From Azolla caroliniana (lineage: Eukaryota > Polypodiophyta), in assembly GCA_043228905.1 (NCBI GenBank), contig JBHGNT010000013.1:2356001-2420000 (forward strand): a stretch of DNA of 64,000 bases. Direction: 5' to 3'. Under the pieces are notes generated by a model. It was not told the DNA's origin. It did no database searches and saw nothing but the letters and a program-made list of their open reading frames with translations. Positions 31,140 to 42,179 of this stretch are shown here, in pieces; position 1 is the first letter of the stretch, and each line of letters begins with the position of its first letter. A program made the position numbers and the translations under genes.

Positions 31140-32274
31140 AACCGGCTCTGCCAGATAGTAACAGTAAAGAGAAGAAAGTTTAATGGAAGCCTAACATAGA
31201 GAATAAGCATACCCAAGAGAGAGAGAGAGAGAAACATAAAACTCTATTAAAAAATAACACTTTGTAACTATGTACATAGAATGTGCTCGAGAGAGCACTT
31301 TTATACAAGTCCATAAAGGACTGACAAAAATACTGATGGGTACTTCGTCCAAGCATTGAATACAGGGTTCTTGGCGAGCTGTATGCTGCTTACGTTGTCA
31401 CAATAAATCAAGATTGGGCTCAGCACCGCGATCAAGAGGTCTCACAAGAGTTGCCAACGCTAGATGGCTTCACAGGTGGCGATGGTAGCACCCGGGTATT
31501 CAGCCTCAGTCCTCGATAGAGCCTCTCTTGGCTGCTTTTTGCTGCTCCATGCAACAACCGCCCTACCAAGAGAAAACATGTAACCGGAGGTGGATTCGCG
31601 ATCTGAAGCATCACCAGCCCAGTCGGCATTGGTATATCTGACTAGCTTCCCAACGATACCATGTTGGTATAATAGTCCCCGGTCCTTCGTGCCGCTAACA
31701 TACAAGAGTATCTAGTGTGCGCACTAAAGGTGCTCGACGGTCAGCTTTTGCATGAACTGGTTGATCACTCCGACCGAGTAATTGATGTTCGGTCGAGTGA
31801 TTGGCAAGTATATGAGGCTTCCGACAATTAATCGGAACTGTTTCTCATCGCAAGCTGGACCGGAGTCGAGATAAAGCTTCAGGTTCCAGTCTCGGGGTGT
31901 GGAGATCTCTCGACATTCCATCATGCCGAACTTGTACAGTATATTCAACACATACTGTCTTTGTGAGAGCAATATGCCATCGGGGGGTTCGGATTACCTC
32001 AATACCAAGAAAATAATGAAGGTCCCCCAGGTCCTTCGTTTCAAATGCGTCCGACAACTAGTACTTCACTCTGCCGATTTCATCTAGCCCGGGTTCAGTG
32101 ATGACTAAATCATCAACATATAGCAGGATACAGACCGAACCATTCGGACGTTTCCGGATGAATAGTGATGAGTTGGACTTTGAGGCCGCAAACCCCATCT
32201 TACGCAACCGGTGCGTGATCTTCGCATTCCAAGCTCGGTGGGCTTGCTTCAGACCGTAAAACAACTTCTTGAGT
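31140..32274 (-). pseudogene. Copia-2 relic (RT and RNase H)
   Basis: Minus-strand remnant. 32264-32058 encodes FYGLKQAHRAWNAKITHRLR and the catalytic YVDDLVIT. 31972-31724 encodes the end of RT (LPITRPNINYSVGVINQFM). 31705-31460 encodes RNase H (YTNADWAGDASDRESTSGYM, AWSSKKQPREALSRTEAEY). The pieces are in the proper order but in different frames with stops. Downstream (31140-31330) is a non-coding stretch with a GA run. It matches 60139-61275 and is cut at 32274 by Element B LTR sequence. Confidence 0.85.
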
Positions 32275-32421
32275 CATGTGCATGTAATGGTTAGTTTGAT
32301 AGGTTCGAATCTTGCCATGTGCATGTAATGGTTAGTTTGATATTTTCTTCTTTTTTCTTCATATTTATTCAATCGGTTATTTTATATTATTTTCATGTAG
32401 TGTACTAAATACACTACGACA
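32275..32421 (-). repeat. Element B LTR, copy d (remnant)
   Basis: Only the last 147 bp (plus reading) remain, with a doubled piece around the B box (GGTTCGAATCTTGCC at 32302) and the end CTACGACA next to the polypurine tract. Confidence 0.75.
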
Positions 32422-34090
32422 CTCGCCCCCTCCGAAACCACAAATCCTCCGGCATGTGCCGAAGTTGTCGGTGATTGTTAGCCTTCTCCGTCCGGTCTCC
32501 GCCTGGTTGGTTTCGTCACTAGTCGTTTTCGGTTGCCGGTTCCGTCTGTTCGCCGGCTTTCAGTTGCTTGCTCAACCCGGTTTCCGGTTACTGGCCCTCG
32601 AAATTCTTCCTTACTTTTAGTACGCTCCGTTTCTCTCGCTATGTCGACTTTGTCTCTCCATTTCGAGCACAACCATTCTTTCCACCCAACCCATTTTCAC
32701 CATCCGATCCACCATAGTCTTCGTTCACTCTTTGCATAGCCATGGCTGATTGTCGCAACTCCTCGTGCTCTTCTTGAGCATAACCATTCATGTCTTGTCA
32801 AATTTCCTTGGCCCGCTTGGTCCTCCTTATCCGTGGTAGTGCCTTTACTTGGCCTTGTCCTTGTCTTTATCAATGTCGAATTCTCTTCGAATCTCTGGTT
32901 GAGTCGGATTAGCTTCTTTCCAAATCAGTGTCGTCCGATCGTCTTTCGGTTGGATCGGCTTCCGTTCCGATTTGGAGTTGGTTGATTGGTTTTTACCTAT
33001 TCGGCCCCCTTTCGGATCGGTTTAGACTGATCGGTTTCTATTAGTATTTGCTTCCTTTTCCTTGTTTTCACCGGCCTCGACCGGTTTGACCTCCGGTATT
33101 TCGTTCCGGATCGGTCTCGTCTAGTCGGCTTTTGGTTGGAATGATTTCCGTCCGCATGGAACTCGACAAATTGGATTTTGTCCGAATCCACTTCTGCTTG
33201 CTTTAGCTTTCGTTTAGACCGGAATTCCGGCCGGATCATCTTGCGTCCGGACCCACTTTCGGCTTTACATTCTTTGCTCCCACCTCCCATCTCTCTGGTC
33301 TCACGTTGGTTCTCGGACACAACCGCCGAAGTTTCTAGAATTACTGGGTAGGAATCCTCGGTATTATCGTCCTCCATCGTTTCACCCATAGCCACCTTCT
33401 CAGCTATCTCTCCATCGTATGCATCGTCTTCGACCTTTGTTTTCTCTCCGTCTCTTCGGTGTCACATTGTCTTCCAAATGCAACTACGAGAGTCTCTGGA
33501 ATTGGTGATGGGAAATTCTCGATATGGTCATCCTACATTGATTCGTCCATAGCCACCTCCGATTCGATGTAATGTTTTGTGCGACTTCCTTAATCAAGTC
33601 TGCCTCACACTCTTTATCTCCATCAATTATGAAAGCATCTATTATGCTTACCTCTTTCTCAACCAATGTCTTGAACACTCGTATCCCGAAATCTTCTTCT
33701 ACACTTGAAGTGGTGATCCCCACTCTTAGCTTATGAGCCTTATCGTTCGCTATCATTCTTTCGCAAGACAAGAGGGTATCTTGTTCTACACCCTCTCCCG
33801 TGGTACCTTCATATTGTATTTCGGCCTTCATGTCGGCTACATCGTTTGTCCTCAATCGACCATCCTTCATGAGCCATGTACTTGTTGACAAGATTTTCAC
33901 ATTCCTCTCATCATGTCTCCCACATACCCTTCCGACTTCGGCCCAATCCTCGGTAAGACCGTTTGCACCATCATCATCTTTAAGCTCGATCCCGATGTCC
34001 ATCTTTTCTTTCCGATCAATCGATCTTACAAACATTAGGACTTTATACTCCCCCACCAATTGTTGTTCCCGCTCCGAGAGTCGAGCAAAA
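32422..34090 (-). pseudogene. Element B gag, copy 2
   Basis: Same protein pieces as copy 1. 34059-33484 reads GEYKVLMFVRSIDRKEKM, GLTEDWAEVGRV and an acidic stretch. 33395-32997 reads GETMEDDNTEDSYPVILE and a Lys/Arg-rich tail (KPTRRDRSGTKYRRSNRSR). 32672-32478 reads WRDKVDIARETERTKSKEEF. There are frameshifts between the three, and no start codon because the N-terminal half lies beyond the solo LTR and is missing. Confidence 0.6.
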
Positions 34091-34095
34091 CGATG

Positions 34096-34388
34096 TGTTG
34101 GGAGACGGGTCCCTCCGGATGGGAATGGAGAAGAACAGTGCCGACGAACAATCGGAAGCCGAGGCCGATAGGCCGAGGCCGAAATCGGAAGAGGAGTACC
34201 CGGCTACGGAGAGCCATATGATACAGACCCAGTATGAACCGGATGAGGAGTACCTGGCTACGGAGAGCCGGATGGTGTAGACCCGGTATGAACCGGATGA
34301 GGAATACCCGGCTACGGAGAGCCGGATGATACAGACCCAGTATGAAACAGATGAGGAGTACCCAGCTACGGAGAGCCGGATGGTGCAG
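34096..34388 (+). repeat. Copia-4 solo LTR, truncated copy
   Basis: Same start (TGTTGGGAGACGG after CGATG at 34091-34095) as at 9493 and 40358. It breaks off inside the 54-bp array at GTGCAGAC, where duplicated Element B gag sequence begins. Confidence 0.8.
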
Positions 34389-34590
34389 ACAAGAGGGTAT
34401 CAGCCTTATTGTTCGCTATCATTCTTTCGCAAGACAAGAGGGTATCTTGTTCTACACCCTCTCCCGTGGTACCTTCATATTGTATTTCGGCCTTCATGTC
34501 AGCTACATCATTTTTCCTCAATCGACCATCCTTCATGAGCCATGTGCTTGTTGACAAGATTTTCATATTCCTCTCATCATGTCTCCCACA

Positions 34591-34856
34591 TGTTGAAAAC
34601 CAGTGCTCGGCCACAACCGAGGAATAGGATCAACTCTCAGAAAACGGGAAATACAAAGTGCACGAGGACAATAGAGAGAAAGGTACACTGGATATTTTAC
34701 GTGGAAAACCCTAAATGGGAAAAAACCACGGGAGTCCTCAAACTCCAACTATCACTATGAACAGGGATGTACACTGGTGAAGCTACAAGGCAACAACCTT
34801 GAGCTCACTGGCTTCGCCACAGGCGGCGGTAATACACAGAGGCAACGACCTCTTCG

Positions 34857-34900
<44 letters not shown>

Positions 34901-35163
34901 CTGCTCTCACTTCGCATAAAAATGAGCAACAACATTAAACTGTTTGCCCTAAATCATATTTATACACATATGACTTTCGGGCTATTTACAAATATAGCCT
35001 CAAGGGCTCTTGGCAAACATATTCACAAATATGTCCCCGCATCCGGATCTCTCTCCGGGTACATTCGTCATCCGTCTCCGTAACCGGGGTCTTCATCATC
35101 CGGCTCCGTAGCCGGGGTCTTCATCATCCGGACATCCCATCCGGAGGGACCGAAATCCCAACA
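34591..35163 (-). repeat. Copia-3 3' LTR
   Basis: 573 bp, TGTTGAAAAC to ATCCCAACA. It contains a CT/GA microsatellite and two units of a 28-bp repeat. The other LTR has five units and is 651 bp; the rest is almost identical. Confidence 0.93.
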
Positions 35164-35173
35164 AACTCCCCCT

Positions 35174-35661
35174 TCACTTCGGCATGGGATGTCTCTCCAA
35201 TCCGATCCTCTTCCGGCATGCTTCCAGCTTGTCGGGTGTGAGCACCTTGGTCAGCATATCCGACCCGTTCTCGTCCGTGTGGACCTTCGTCAGCACGAAC
35301 TCCTTGTCTTCTATCCTTTCCCGGATCCAGTGGTATCTACGCTGGATGTGCTTCGTCCGGGAGTGATAGGCCGCGTTCTTCGCAAGGTGGATGGCACTCT
35401 GACTGTCGCAGTAGAGTCGGTACTCCTCCTGCCGGATACCGAGCTCTCTAATGAAGTCCTTCATCCATATTATTTCCTTGCCGACTTCAACAGCCGCCAT
35501 GTACTCCGCCTCCGTGGTTGACAACGCAACCGTCTTCTGTAGCCTCGACTGCCACGAAACAGCTCCTCCTGCATACGTCATCACATACCCTGATGTGGAC
35601 CGGCTGGTATCTGCATCAGCCGACATATCCGAATCGGTAAAGCCGTCGAGTTCGGGCTTTC
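35174..35661 (-). pseudogene. Copia-3 RNase H, C-terminal part
   Basis: Minus-strand RNase H: DGFTDSDMSADADTSRSTSG, SWQSRLQKTVALSTTEAEYM, CDSQSAIHLAKN and RTKHIQRRYHWIRE, ending near the polypurine tract. It is cut from the rest of pol by the solo LTR inserted at CGGAG. Within this piece I see no further lesion. Confidence 0.9.
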
Positions 35662-35666
35662 CGGAG

Positions 35667-36085
35667 TGTTACCGGCCGGCAAGGAGTCCAAAATACGGAG
35701 TGAAGGAATTAATTAGAGATGGTTGTAAATGAGCATAGTGTGGACGGACGGACTGGAAACGGTATGCCGTTCCAGATCCGGACGGATGCCGAATAGGTGC
35801 GAGAGGCACCGTTTTGTACTACGGGCCGGAAACCTATTTAAAGGCCCGGACCCCATTGTAATGACAACGGATAATTAATAGAGCTTATGATGTTTATACT
35901 TCTGTCTTGAGTTCCGTTCTGTAATCACTGTTATATCTTACGCGTGTAATTAACCAAAGCATTCTAATCGTGTAACCTACGTAAGTTGGTGTAATCGTGA
36001 ATCTTAATCCTATGCCGTAATCACCCTTTGGTGAAGTGTCTCCGTGACACCTTGTGTTAGGCCTTGTCCAGCTAAGCGAATAACA
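35667..36085 (+). mobile_element. Solo LTR of a Tat-like family, inside Copia-3 pol
   Basis: 419 bp from TGTTACCGGCC to GAATAACA, with the duplication CGGAG at 35662-35666 and 36086-36090. A TATA-like TATTTAAAGG lies near 35825. Its end (ACCCTTTGGTGAAGTGTC ... GTGTTAGGC) resembles the Tat-like LTR end at 21140-21210, so it belongs to a related family. Confidence 0.9.
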
Positions 36086-36090
36086 CGGAG

Positions 36091-38749
36091 CCGAATCGGA
36101 GGCACACGTTTGCCGTGCCCTTCAGGTATCGGAGTATCCACTTGACCGCGTTCCAGTGCTCTTTGCCGGGAGGGTCGATCCGACCGGTCTTGCTTCCGAC
36201 ATGTTGAACCGTTTAAGCACCTTTGTCACGTACTTCTCTTGTGACAGCCACAACTGCTTCTTGCTCCGGTCCCGGATGATGTGCATCCCTAGTATTTGTC
36301 TCGCCGGACCCAAGTCCTTCATTGAGAAGGTTCGGTGAAGAGCCTTCTTCAGTATCCGTATCTTGACCTGGTCCCGTCCGACGATCAGCATGTCGTCCAC
36401 GTACAGGAGGAGTATTAGAAAGTCTCCTCCTTCGAACTTCTTCACAAACACGCAGTGGTCGGACTGTGTTTTTAGGTACCCTTCGTCGGTCATGAAGGAG
36501 TCGAACTTCCGGTACCATTGCCGGGGAGCCTGCTTCAGTCCATAAAGGCTCTTCTTCAACCGGCATACCAGGTGCTCCTTCCCTTTCTTCTCGAATCCTT
36601 CCGGTTGCTGCATGTAGATCTCTTCTTCGAGGTCACCGTGAAGGAATGCCGTCTTCACGTCCATCTGTTCTACCTCGAGGTCCATGCTTGCCGCTATGCT
36701 CAGCACCGTCCGGATGGAGGTCATCTTCACTACCGGGGCAAATATCTCGTCGAAGTCGACGCCCTTCTTCTGCTGAAACCCCTTCACCACGATCCTGGCT
36801 TTGTATCTCGGGGGGTTTTCGGCATCTCCCGGTTTCAGCTTGAACACCCACTTGTTTCGAAGTGCCCGCTTTCCTTTCGGCAACTCCACAAGTTCATATG
36901 TGTGGTTCTCATACAGGGAATCCATCTCGTCCTGCATGGCAATCAACCACCTGCGGCTCTGGGTGTCATGCTTTGCTTCTTCAAAGCTCTCCGGCTCCCC
37001 CTCGTCGGTTAGCAGCACGTGCTCTGGTTCCGGAAATCTCCGGGGGGCCCTTCTCTCTCTTAGAGGATATCTCCGTTCCGGAGCTTCGGTAACCGGTTCT
37101 TCCGATTCTTCTTCATCCGAATCCATTTCGGGATCGGGGCCGGTTCCGGTATCATTTTCATCTTCTTCGGCCGGTTTTGTTTCTTCACCGTCTTCGGCCG
37201 GATCCTCGAGTGCTAACCGGTCCCTTGCCGGTCGGGACTGCTCCTCGTAGAGTTGATCCTCACCGGTCGACTTGGAGCTCTTCATCTTCTTCTCCGACTC
37301 CCAGTCGGCGAGTGTCTTGTCCTCCATGAAGACGATATCTCGACTCCTGAATATCTTCTCGTCGACCGGGTCCCATACTCGGTAGCCGAACTCGTCGTCG
37401 CCGTATCCGAGGAATATGCATGGCCGGGTCTTTGGATCTAGCTTTCCTCTCCGGTCCTTTGCCACATGCACGTATGCGAGACACCCGAACACCCTCAGAT
37501 GCCGGTAGGACACTTCCTTCCCGGTCCACACTTTCTGCGGCGTGTCTCCGTCCAAAGGTACTGAGGGTGATCTGTTTATCACGTATGTCGCCGTCGACAT
37601 TGCCTCAGCCCAAAACCCCTTGGGTAACTCCGCATGCGCCAGCATACTCCGGACCCTCTCCATTATGGTCCGGTTCATCCTCTCGGCCAGCCCGTTCAAT
37701 TCCGGCGTCTTCGGCACAGTAAACTCGAGCCGGATTCCTTTCGAGCGACAGTACTCCGTGAACTGCCCCCGGTATTCCCCTCCGTTATCCGCTCGTATCG
37801 CTTTCAACTTCTTGCCGGATTCTCTTTCCACTCTCGCGTGGAGTTCTTTGAAGACGGACAATACTTGGTCCTTTGTCTTTAACGGTGCCGTCCACAGCTT
37901 CCGGCTGTGGTCATCAATGAATGTCATGAAGTACTGGGCTCCGCCATGTGACTTCGTTTCTACTTGACACACGTCAGTGTGCACCAACTCTAATGGTGCA
38001 CTACGTCTCGTCGGTGGCCTTGAGTGGAAGGAGGTCCGGTTTTGCTTACCGGCCAGACAGTCGGTGCACTTCTCCAGGTGCACATGCTTCACTGGAATAA
38101 GGTTGTCTTCTGCAAGCCTCTTCATCCCCTTCTCACTCATGTGGCACAGTCTCTTGTGCCACAGTTCACCGGCAGTGTCGGCTGCCACATTCAGCTCTTC
38201 CGGACATAACCGGGCATTCATCAGGTACAGTGTGTTGTCTTTCCGGGCCCGAGCCACTATCAGGCTCCCCTTGCTGAACTTCATTACGCCGTTCCGGATG
38301 CTACCTGTGTAGCCTTCATCGTCTAGCCTCCCGGCCGAAATCAGGTTCAATCGAACCTCCGGAACGTGTCTGACATCCTTCAGCAGCATTTTGCATCCGG
38401 TCGAGGTTGTCACCCACACGTCTCCTATGCCGGCAATCCGGCACGTACCTTCATTTCCCATCCGAACACAGCCATGCTCACCGGCTGTGTAGGATGAGAA
38501 GTATCTTCTCTCCGGGGTCAGGTGGAACGATGCTCCGGAATCGACCACCCAGGTCGTCTCATCGCCGGCAATGTTTAGTTCACCTTCTTCGGTGATGAGC
38601 ATGATTTCTTCCTTACTTGCCGCGAGTGCCGTCGTTCCTTTCCGGTCCTGCCCTCGCCGATCAGGACCTCTCCGGTCCGTGGCTCCCCGGTATGCACCGT
38701 TTCTCTCCGGTGACTTCTTCGAATCGGTGTCGTCGGCTCCGTTGTCCTT
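36091..38749 (-). pseudogene. Copia-3 Pol (PR-INT-RT)
   Basis: Minus strand, in frame with gag across the TGA at 38750. Protease WVVDSGASFHLTPE, integrase HHCC (LWHKRLCHMS ... CTDCLAGK), core HTDVCQVETKSHGG, RADNGGEYRG and ELNGLAERMNRT, and RT MDVKTAFLHGDLEEEIYMQQ, YGLKQAPRQWYRKF and LYVDDMLIVG are all present. After NMSEARPVGSTL the frame fails. The conserved stretch of about 60 residues before PGKEHWNAVKWILRYLKGT is missing and the continuation is in another frame, so RNase H cannot be made from this copy. Confidence 0.9.
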
Positions 38750-39499
38750 TCAGTAATGCCGACAATTCTTCCGGAAGTGCCCCGGATTTCCACAGTGGAA
38801 GCATGTGGGTCTTCCTCTTGACTGCGACCGGGTCCCCGACTTCTCTCGTCTTTGCGGACTCCGGTTCCATTGTCTTCCCCGTTCCGATTCGGTAAGCAGC
38901 GCCTTCGAGTCGGAGGCCGGTTCTTTATCTCTCCGACGCGCTTCTTCGTTCAAAATGCTTGTCTTTACCGTTTGTAGAGACAAGTTATCTTCGGTGCAGG
39001 AGGTGCTGAGAGTCACCACCAAGTTTTCCCAGCTTTCCGGCAATGTACACATCAGAATGATGGCTTGCATTGCATCCTCCAACGGGAACTTGATCGCCGC
39101 AAGCTGGTTCACGAATCCCATGAACGTGCTCACGTGTTCCACCATATTCTCGCCGTCCCGGTACTTGAGGTTCACTATCTTCCTCATCAGGGAGGTCCGG
39201 TTCAACGCATTCTTCCTCTCGTAGAGGCCCGACAGCTTCTTCCACATCTCATGTGCGTTGGTGTCGTTCGCCACATGTTGTAGGACGCTTACATCGACAT
39301 ATTGCCGAATCGTCGCTACGGCTTTCCGGTTCAGGAGCTTCCACTCCGACTCTATTACTCCCTTGGGTATCTCGGCATTGTCGATCGGTTCGTACAGGTC
39401 TCGTACGATGAGGAGGTCTTCCATCTTTATCTTCCAGTCGGCGTAGTTCTGTGAGTTCAACACCATCATGCCCGGAGGCCCACTACCGCCGCCTTCCAT
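38750..39499 (-). CDS. Copia-3 Gag
   Basis: 249 residues from the ATG at 39499 (MEGGGSGPPG). It has the copia Gag pattern NYADWKIKMEDLLIVRDLYE, MWKKLSGLYERKN, AIILMCTLPESWENLV and SILNEEARRRDKE. A CCHC zinc knuckle, C-FH-C-GNPG-H-FRKN-C, lies just before the TGA at 38750-38752. The same frame then opens into the protease region (KDNGADDTDSKKSPERNG). The stop therefore sits at the gag-pol border; it may be a mutated CGA or a recoding site. The protein itself is intact. Confidence 0.88.
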   Translation of the reverse strand: MEGGGSGPPGMMVLNSQNYADWKIKMEDLLIVRDLYEPIDNAEIPKGVIESEWKLLNRKAVATIRQYVDVSVLQHVANDTNAHEMWKKLSGLYERKNALNRTSLMRKIVNLKYRDGENMVEHVSTFMGFVNQLAAIKFPLEDAMQAIILMCTLPESWENLVVTLSTSCTEDNLSLQTVKTSILNEEARRRDKEPASDSKALLTESERGRQWNRSPQRREKSGTRSQSRGRPTCFHCGNPGHFRKNCRHY

Positions 39500-39515
39500 T
39501 TTCTGTGTTACCGTC

Positions 39516-39527
39516 GCTCTGATACCA
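39516..39527 (-). other. Copia-3 primer binding site (initiator tRNA-Met)
   Basis: Minus strand TGGTATCAGAGC, 3 nt inside the 5' LTR; same primer as Copia-1. Confidence 0.93.
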
Positions 39528-39530
39528 CTC

Positions 39531-39795
39531 TGTTGAAAACCAGTGCTCGGCCACAACCGAGGAATAGGATCAACTCTCAGAAAACGGGAAATACAAAGTG
39601 CATGAGGACAATAGAGAGAAAGGTACACTGGATATTTTACGTGGAAAACCCTAAATGGGAAAAAACCACGGGAGTCCTCAAACTCCAACTATCACTATGA
39701 ACAGGGATGTACACTGGTGAAGCTACAAGGCAACAACCTTGAGCTCACTGGCTTCGCCACAGGCGGCGGTAATACACAGAGGCAATGACCTCTTC

Positions 39796-39834
<39 letters not shown>

Positions 39835-40181
39835 CTGCTCTCACTTCGCATAAAAATGAGCAACAACATTAAACTGTTTGCCCTAAATCATATTTATACA
39901 CATATGACTTTCGGGCTATTTACAAATATAGCCTCAAGGGCTCTTGGCAAACATATTCACAAATATGTCCCCGCATCCGGATCTCTCTCCGGGTACATTC
40001 GTCATCCGTCTCCGTAACCGGGGTCTTCATCATCCGGCTCCGTAACCGGGGTCTTCATCATCCGGCTCCGTAGCCGGGGTCTTCATCATCCGGCTCCGTA
40101 GCCGGGGTCTTCATCATCCGGCTCCGTAGCCGGGGTCTTCATCATCCGGACATCCCATCCGGAGGGACCGAAATCCCAACA
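39531..40181 (-). repeat. Copia-3 5' LTR
   Basis: 651 bp, with five 28-bp units at about 40014-40153. It carries the GTGGTTTTTTCCC-type U5 motif on the minus strand and a CT microsatellite at about 39797-39832. Confidence 0.93.
40014..40153. repeat. 28-bp tandem repeat in Copia-3 5' LTR
   Basis: Five units of about 28 bp (gtagccggggtcttcatcat then ccggctcc). Only two are present in the 3' LTR of the same element, at about 35080-35135. Confidence 0.9.
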
Positions 40182-40186
40182 CCACA

Positions 40187-41442
40187 TACCCTTCCGACTT
40201 CGGCCCAATCCTCTGTAAGACCGTTCGCACCATCATCATCTTTAAGCTCGATCCCGATGTCCATCTTTTCTTTCCGATCAATCGATCTTACAAACATTAG
40301 GACTTTATCCTCCCTCACCAATCGTTGTTCCCGCTCCGAGAGTCGAGCAAAACGATGTGTTGGGAGACGGGTCCCTCCGGATGGGAAGGGAGAAGAACAG
40401 TGCCGACGAACAATCGGAAGCCGAGGCCGACAGACCGAGGCCGAAATCGGAAGAGGAGTACCCGGCTACGGAGAGCCGTATGATACAGACCCGGTATGAA
40501 CCGGATGAGGAGTACCTGTCTACGGAGAGCCGGATGGTGCAGACCCGGTATGAACCGGATGAAGAGACATATTCGTAAATATGTTTCTGAGAGTCCATCG
40601 AGGCTATATTTGTAAATAGCCGAAAAGTCATATTAGTATAAATATGACTTAAGGCAAACTTTTAAGATGAGTTGTAGTTGTTATTTTCTTGTTGGTGCAA
40701 GAAGAGAGAGCGTGTAACAGTGTACAGGTTGAGAGAGAGAAAGAACGAGGTCGTTGCCTCTGTTGTAACCGCCGCCTGTGGCGATGATCGTGAGCACGAG
40801 GTCGTTGCCTCCGTGAACTCACTATTTGTACATTCCAATATAGTGATAGTTTGCAGCCTGTGGGCTACCGTGGTTTTTCCCTCAGTTTGGGTTTTCCACG
40901 TAAACATCCTGTCTACCTTTTCTCTCCTTTGTGTCGTGCATTTGTTTCCCGTTTTCTGTGTATGATCCTAAGCTCGGTTGTGGCCGAGCATTGCACAAAG
41001 GGAGCGTTGAGTTCCCGTCACGATGCTCGAACTCTAGGAATGCTTCCGTTGCACTTCGGTGGGTCTTCCCTGATGCCACCCATTCATCGAACGCTCGCCG
41101 ATCTCGTCCCTTCAATCTCTCGTAGTCATATGCCTCTCGTAAACCTTCTTCAAAGGACCCCCATGTTGGGTTTTGTTGCCGTATCTTGTAGATTCTCTCT
41201 TGTAACCCATCTGTGACTACCCGGCTGAAAGATATCACTTGCAATCCTTCCGGTATCCCACATCGCCTCAACGCTACCTCGTATTTACGTAGATAGCGTG
41301 ACACATCATTTCCGTTGAATTGTCCGTTTCTTTGCACAAACCACTCTATTGCCGACTTTATCTCCGACATCGCACGTTGCTCTTGTTGCATCCGCTCAAT
41401 TATCATCATCATTATGGTCATCGCCTCTTGTTGATTCTCCAT
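40187..41442 (-). pseudogene. Element B gag, copy 3, split by a solo LTR
   Basis: Best copy of the Gag N-terminus: from the ATG at 41442 it reads MENQQEAMTIMMMIIERMQQ, then IEWFVQRNGQFNGNDVSRYL, FSRVVTDGLQERIYKIRQQN and EAFLEFEHRDGNST without a stop to the solo LTR boundary at 41025. Beyond the solo LTR (left of 40353) only a short piece of the next section remains before Copia-3. With the solo LTR left out, the two parts are continuous in sense (capsid-like, then SEREQQ). It has no zinc knuckle. Confidence 0.65.
40358..41020 (+). mobile_element. Copia-4 solo LTR, copy 2
   Basis: 663 bp with perfect CGATG duplications at 40353-40357 and 41021-41025. It is the same insertion as at 9493, present before the block was duplicated. 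It has about two 54-bp units instead of four. Confidence 0.88.
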
Positions 41443-41478
41443 CTCCTTGCCACCCGCTTTCACGTTGGGTTCACCAAA

Positions 41479-42179
41479 TGTGTCGTGCCTTTTAGCTCCA
41501 AATCGTTGCGTGAGTCGGGTGGGAACCGCTGGAGTTTTGGACTAGGAAGAGGAAGAACTTGAGACAAGTTTATCGCTATGGATAGATTATTAGAAAGAGA
41601 GATAGAAATTTCATCAATCCCAAGAGTGTATTGTATTTGATTAATCAATATTTAGATAAGAATATGTATTAAGATTGAAAGAAAGAGATTAAAAAGAACT
41701 TCTGAATCCCACAAGTATAGATTATGTCGTGAATCTCACGAATATAGTTTGTTAATTGGTGTTATAGGAGATATATCCAATTTCCAAATAATCCACACAC
41801 TTATTACATTGTCCTCCCCATCCTTATATGGTGATGAGAGAGTCTTCACAATCCATGCTTAAACTTTATGCTTTTCCTATCAATAGACTATATGCTTTAT
41901 TTAACATGCTTTTTCTAAAGTGAACATGCTTTTCCTAATATGTGCGTTTTTTATTGACTATAGTGATGATGCACACTACATGTGCATGTGTAGCCTTTTC
42001 TTTTATCATGCATTCTTCTAAAGTTTATCCTAGCGTGAACTTACGTTTTTATGTGGGACATCTACTTTTTAACACTAATGAAATGCTAGTGAAATGGTAA
42101 GACATTACATTATTAACATGGAGGTGCAAGGTTCTAATCTTGCCCTATGCATGTAATTCTTATTTTGATATTTTCTTCT
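41479..42179 (-). repeat. Element B LTR, copy e (5' LTR, truncated)
   Basis: Matches 10722-11422 and breaks off at the same place into copia relic. The tRNA-like B box is damaged here (GGTTCTAATCT). Confidence 0.75.

Larger units (their letters stand above)
32275..34590 (-). mobile_element. Element B, copy 2 (two fused pieces)
   Basis: Short LTR end (32275-32421), gag region (32422-34090), the start of the Copia-4 solo LTR (34096-34388), then a second run of gag sequence (34389-34590) that repeats 33735-33925. The element therefore joins two partial copies. Copia-3 is inserted in the second one, at CCACA 34586-34590, and the sequence resumes at 40187. Confidence 0.75.
34591..40181 (-). mobile_element. 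Copia-3, Ty1/copia retrotransposon, defective
   Basis: 5,591 bp on the minus strand, flanked by CCACA at 34586-34590 and 40182-40186. The unbroken target is seen near 9306-9320. It has gag, then pol in copia order, a tRNA-iMet primer site, and a polypurine tract at 35164-35174. Lesions: a TGA between gag and protease, an out-of-frame deletion at the RT/RNase H border near 36175, and a 419-bp solo LTR at 35667-36085. Confidence 0.95.
40187..42179 (-). mobile_element. Element B, copy 3 (gag and 5' LTR)
   Basis: Continuation of the Element B sequence broken by Copia-3, and a duplicate of 9317-11422: gag C-terminal piece, the same Copia-4 solo LTR, gag N-terminal piece, primer site and 5' LTR truncated at the same point. 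Confidence 0.8.

Noticed and set aside
40014-40153. 28-bp repeats considered as a CRISPR array
   Set aside because: The units are directly adjacent with no unique spacers, in a plant LTR. It is a minisatellite.
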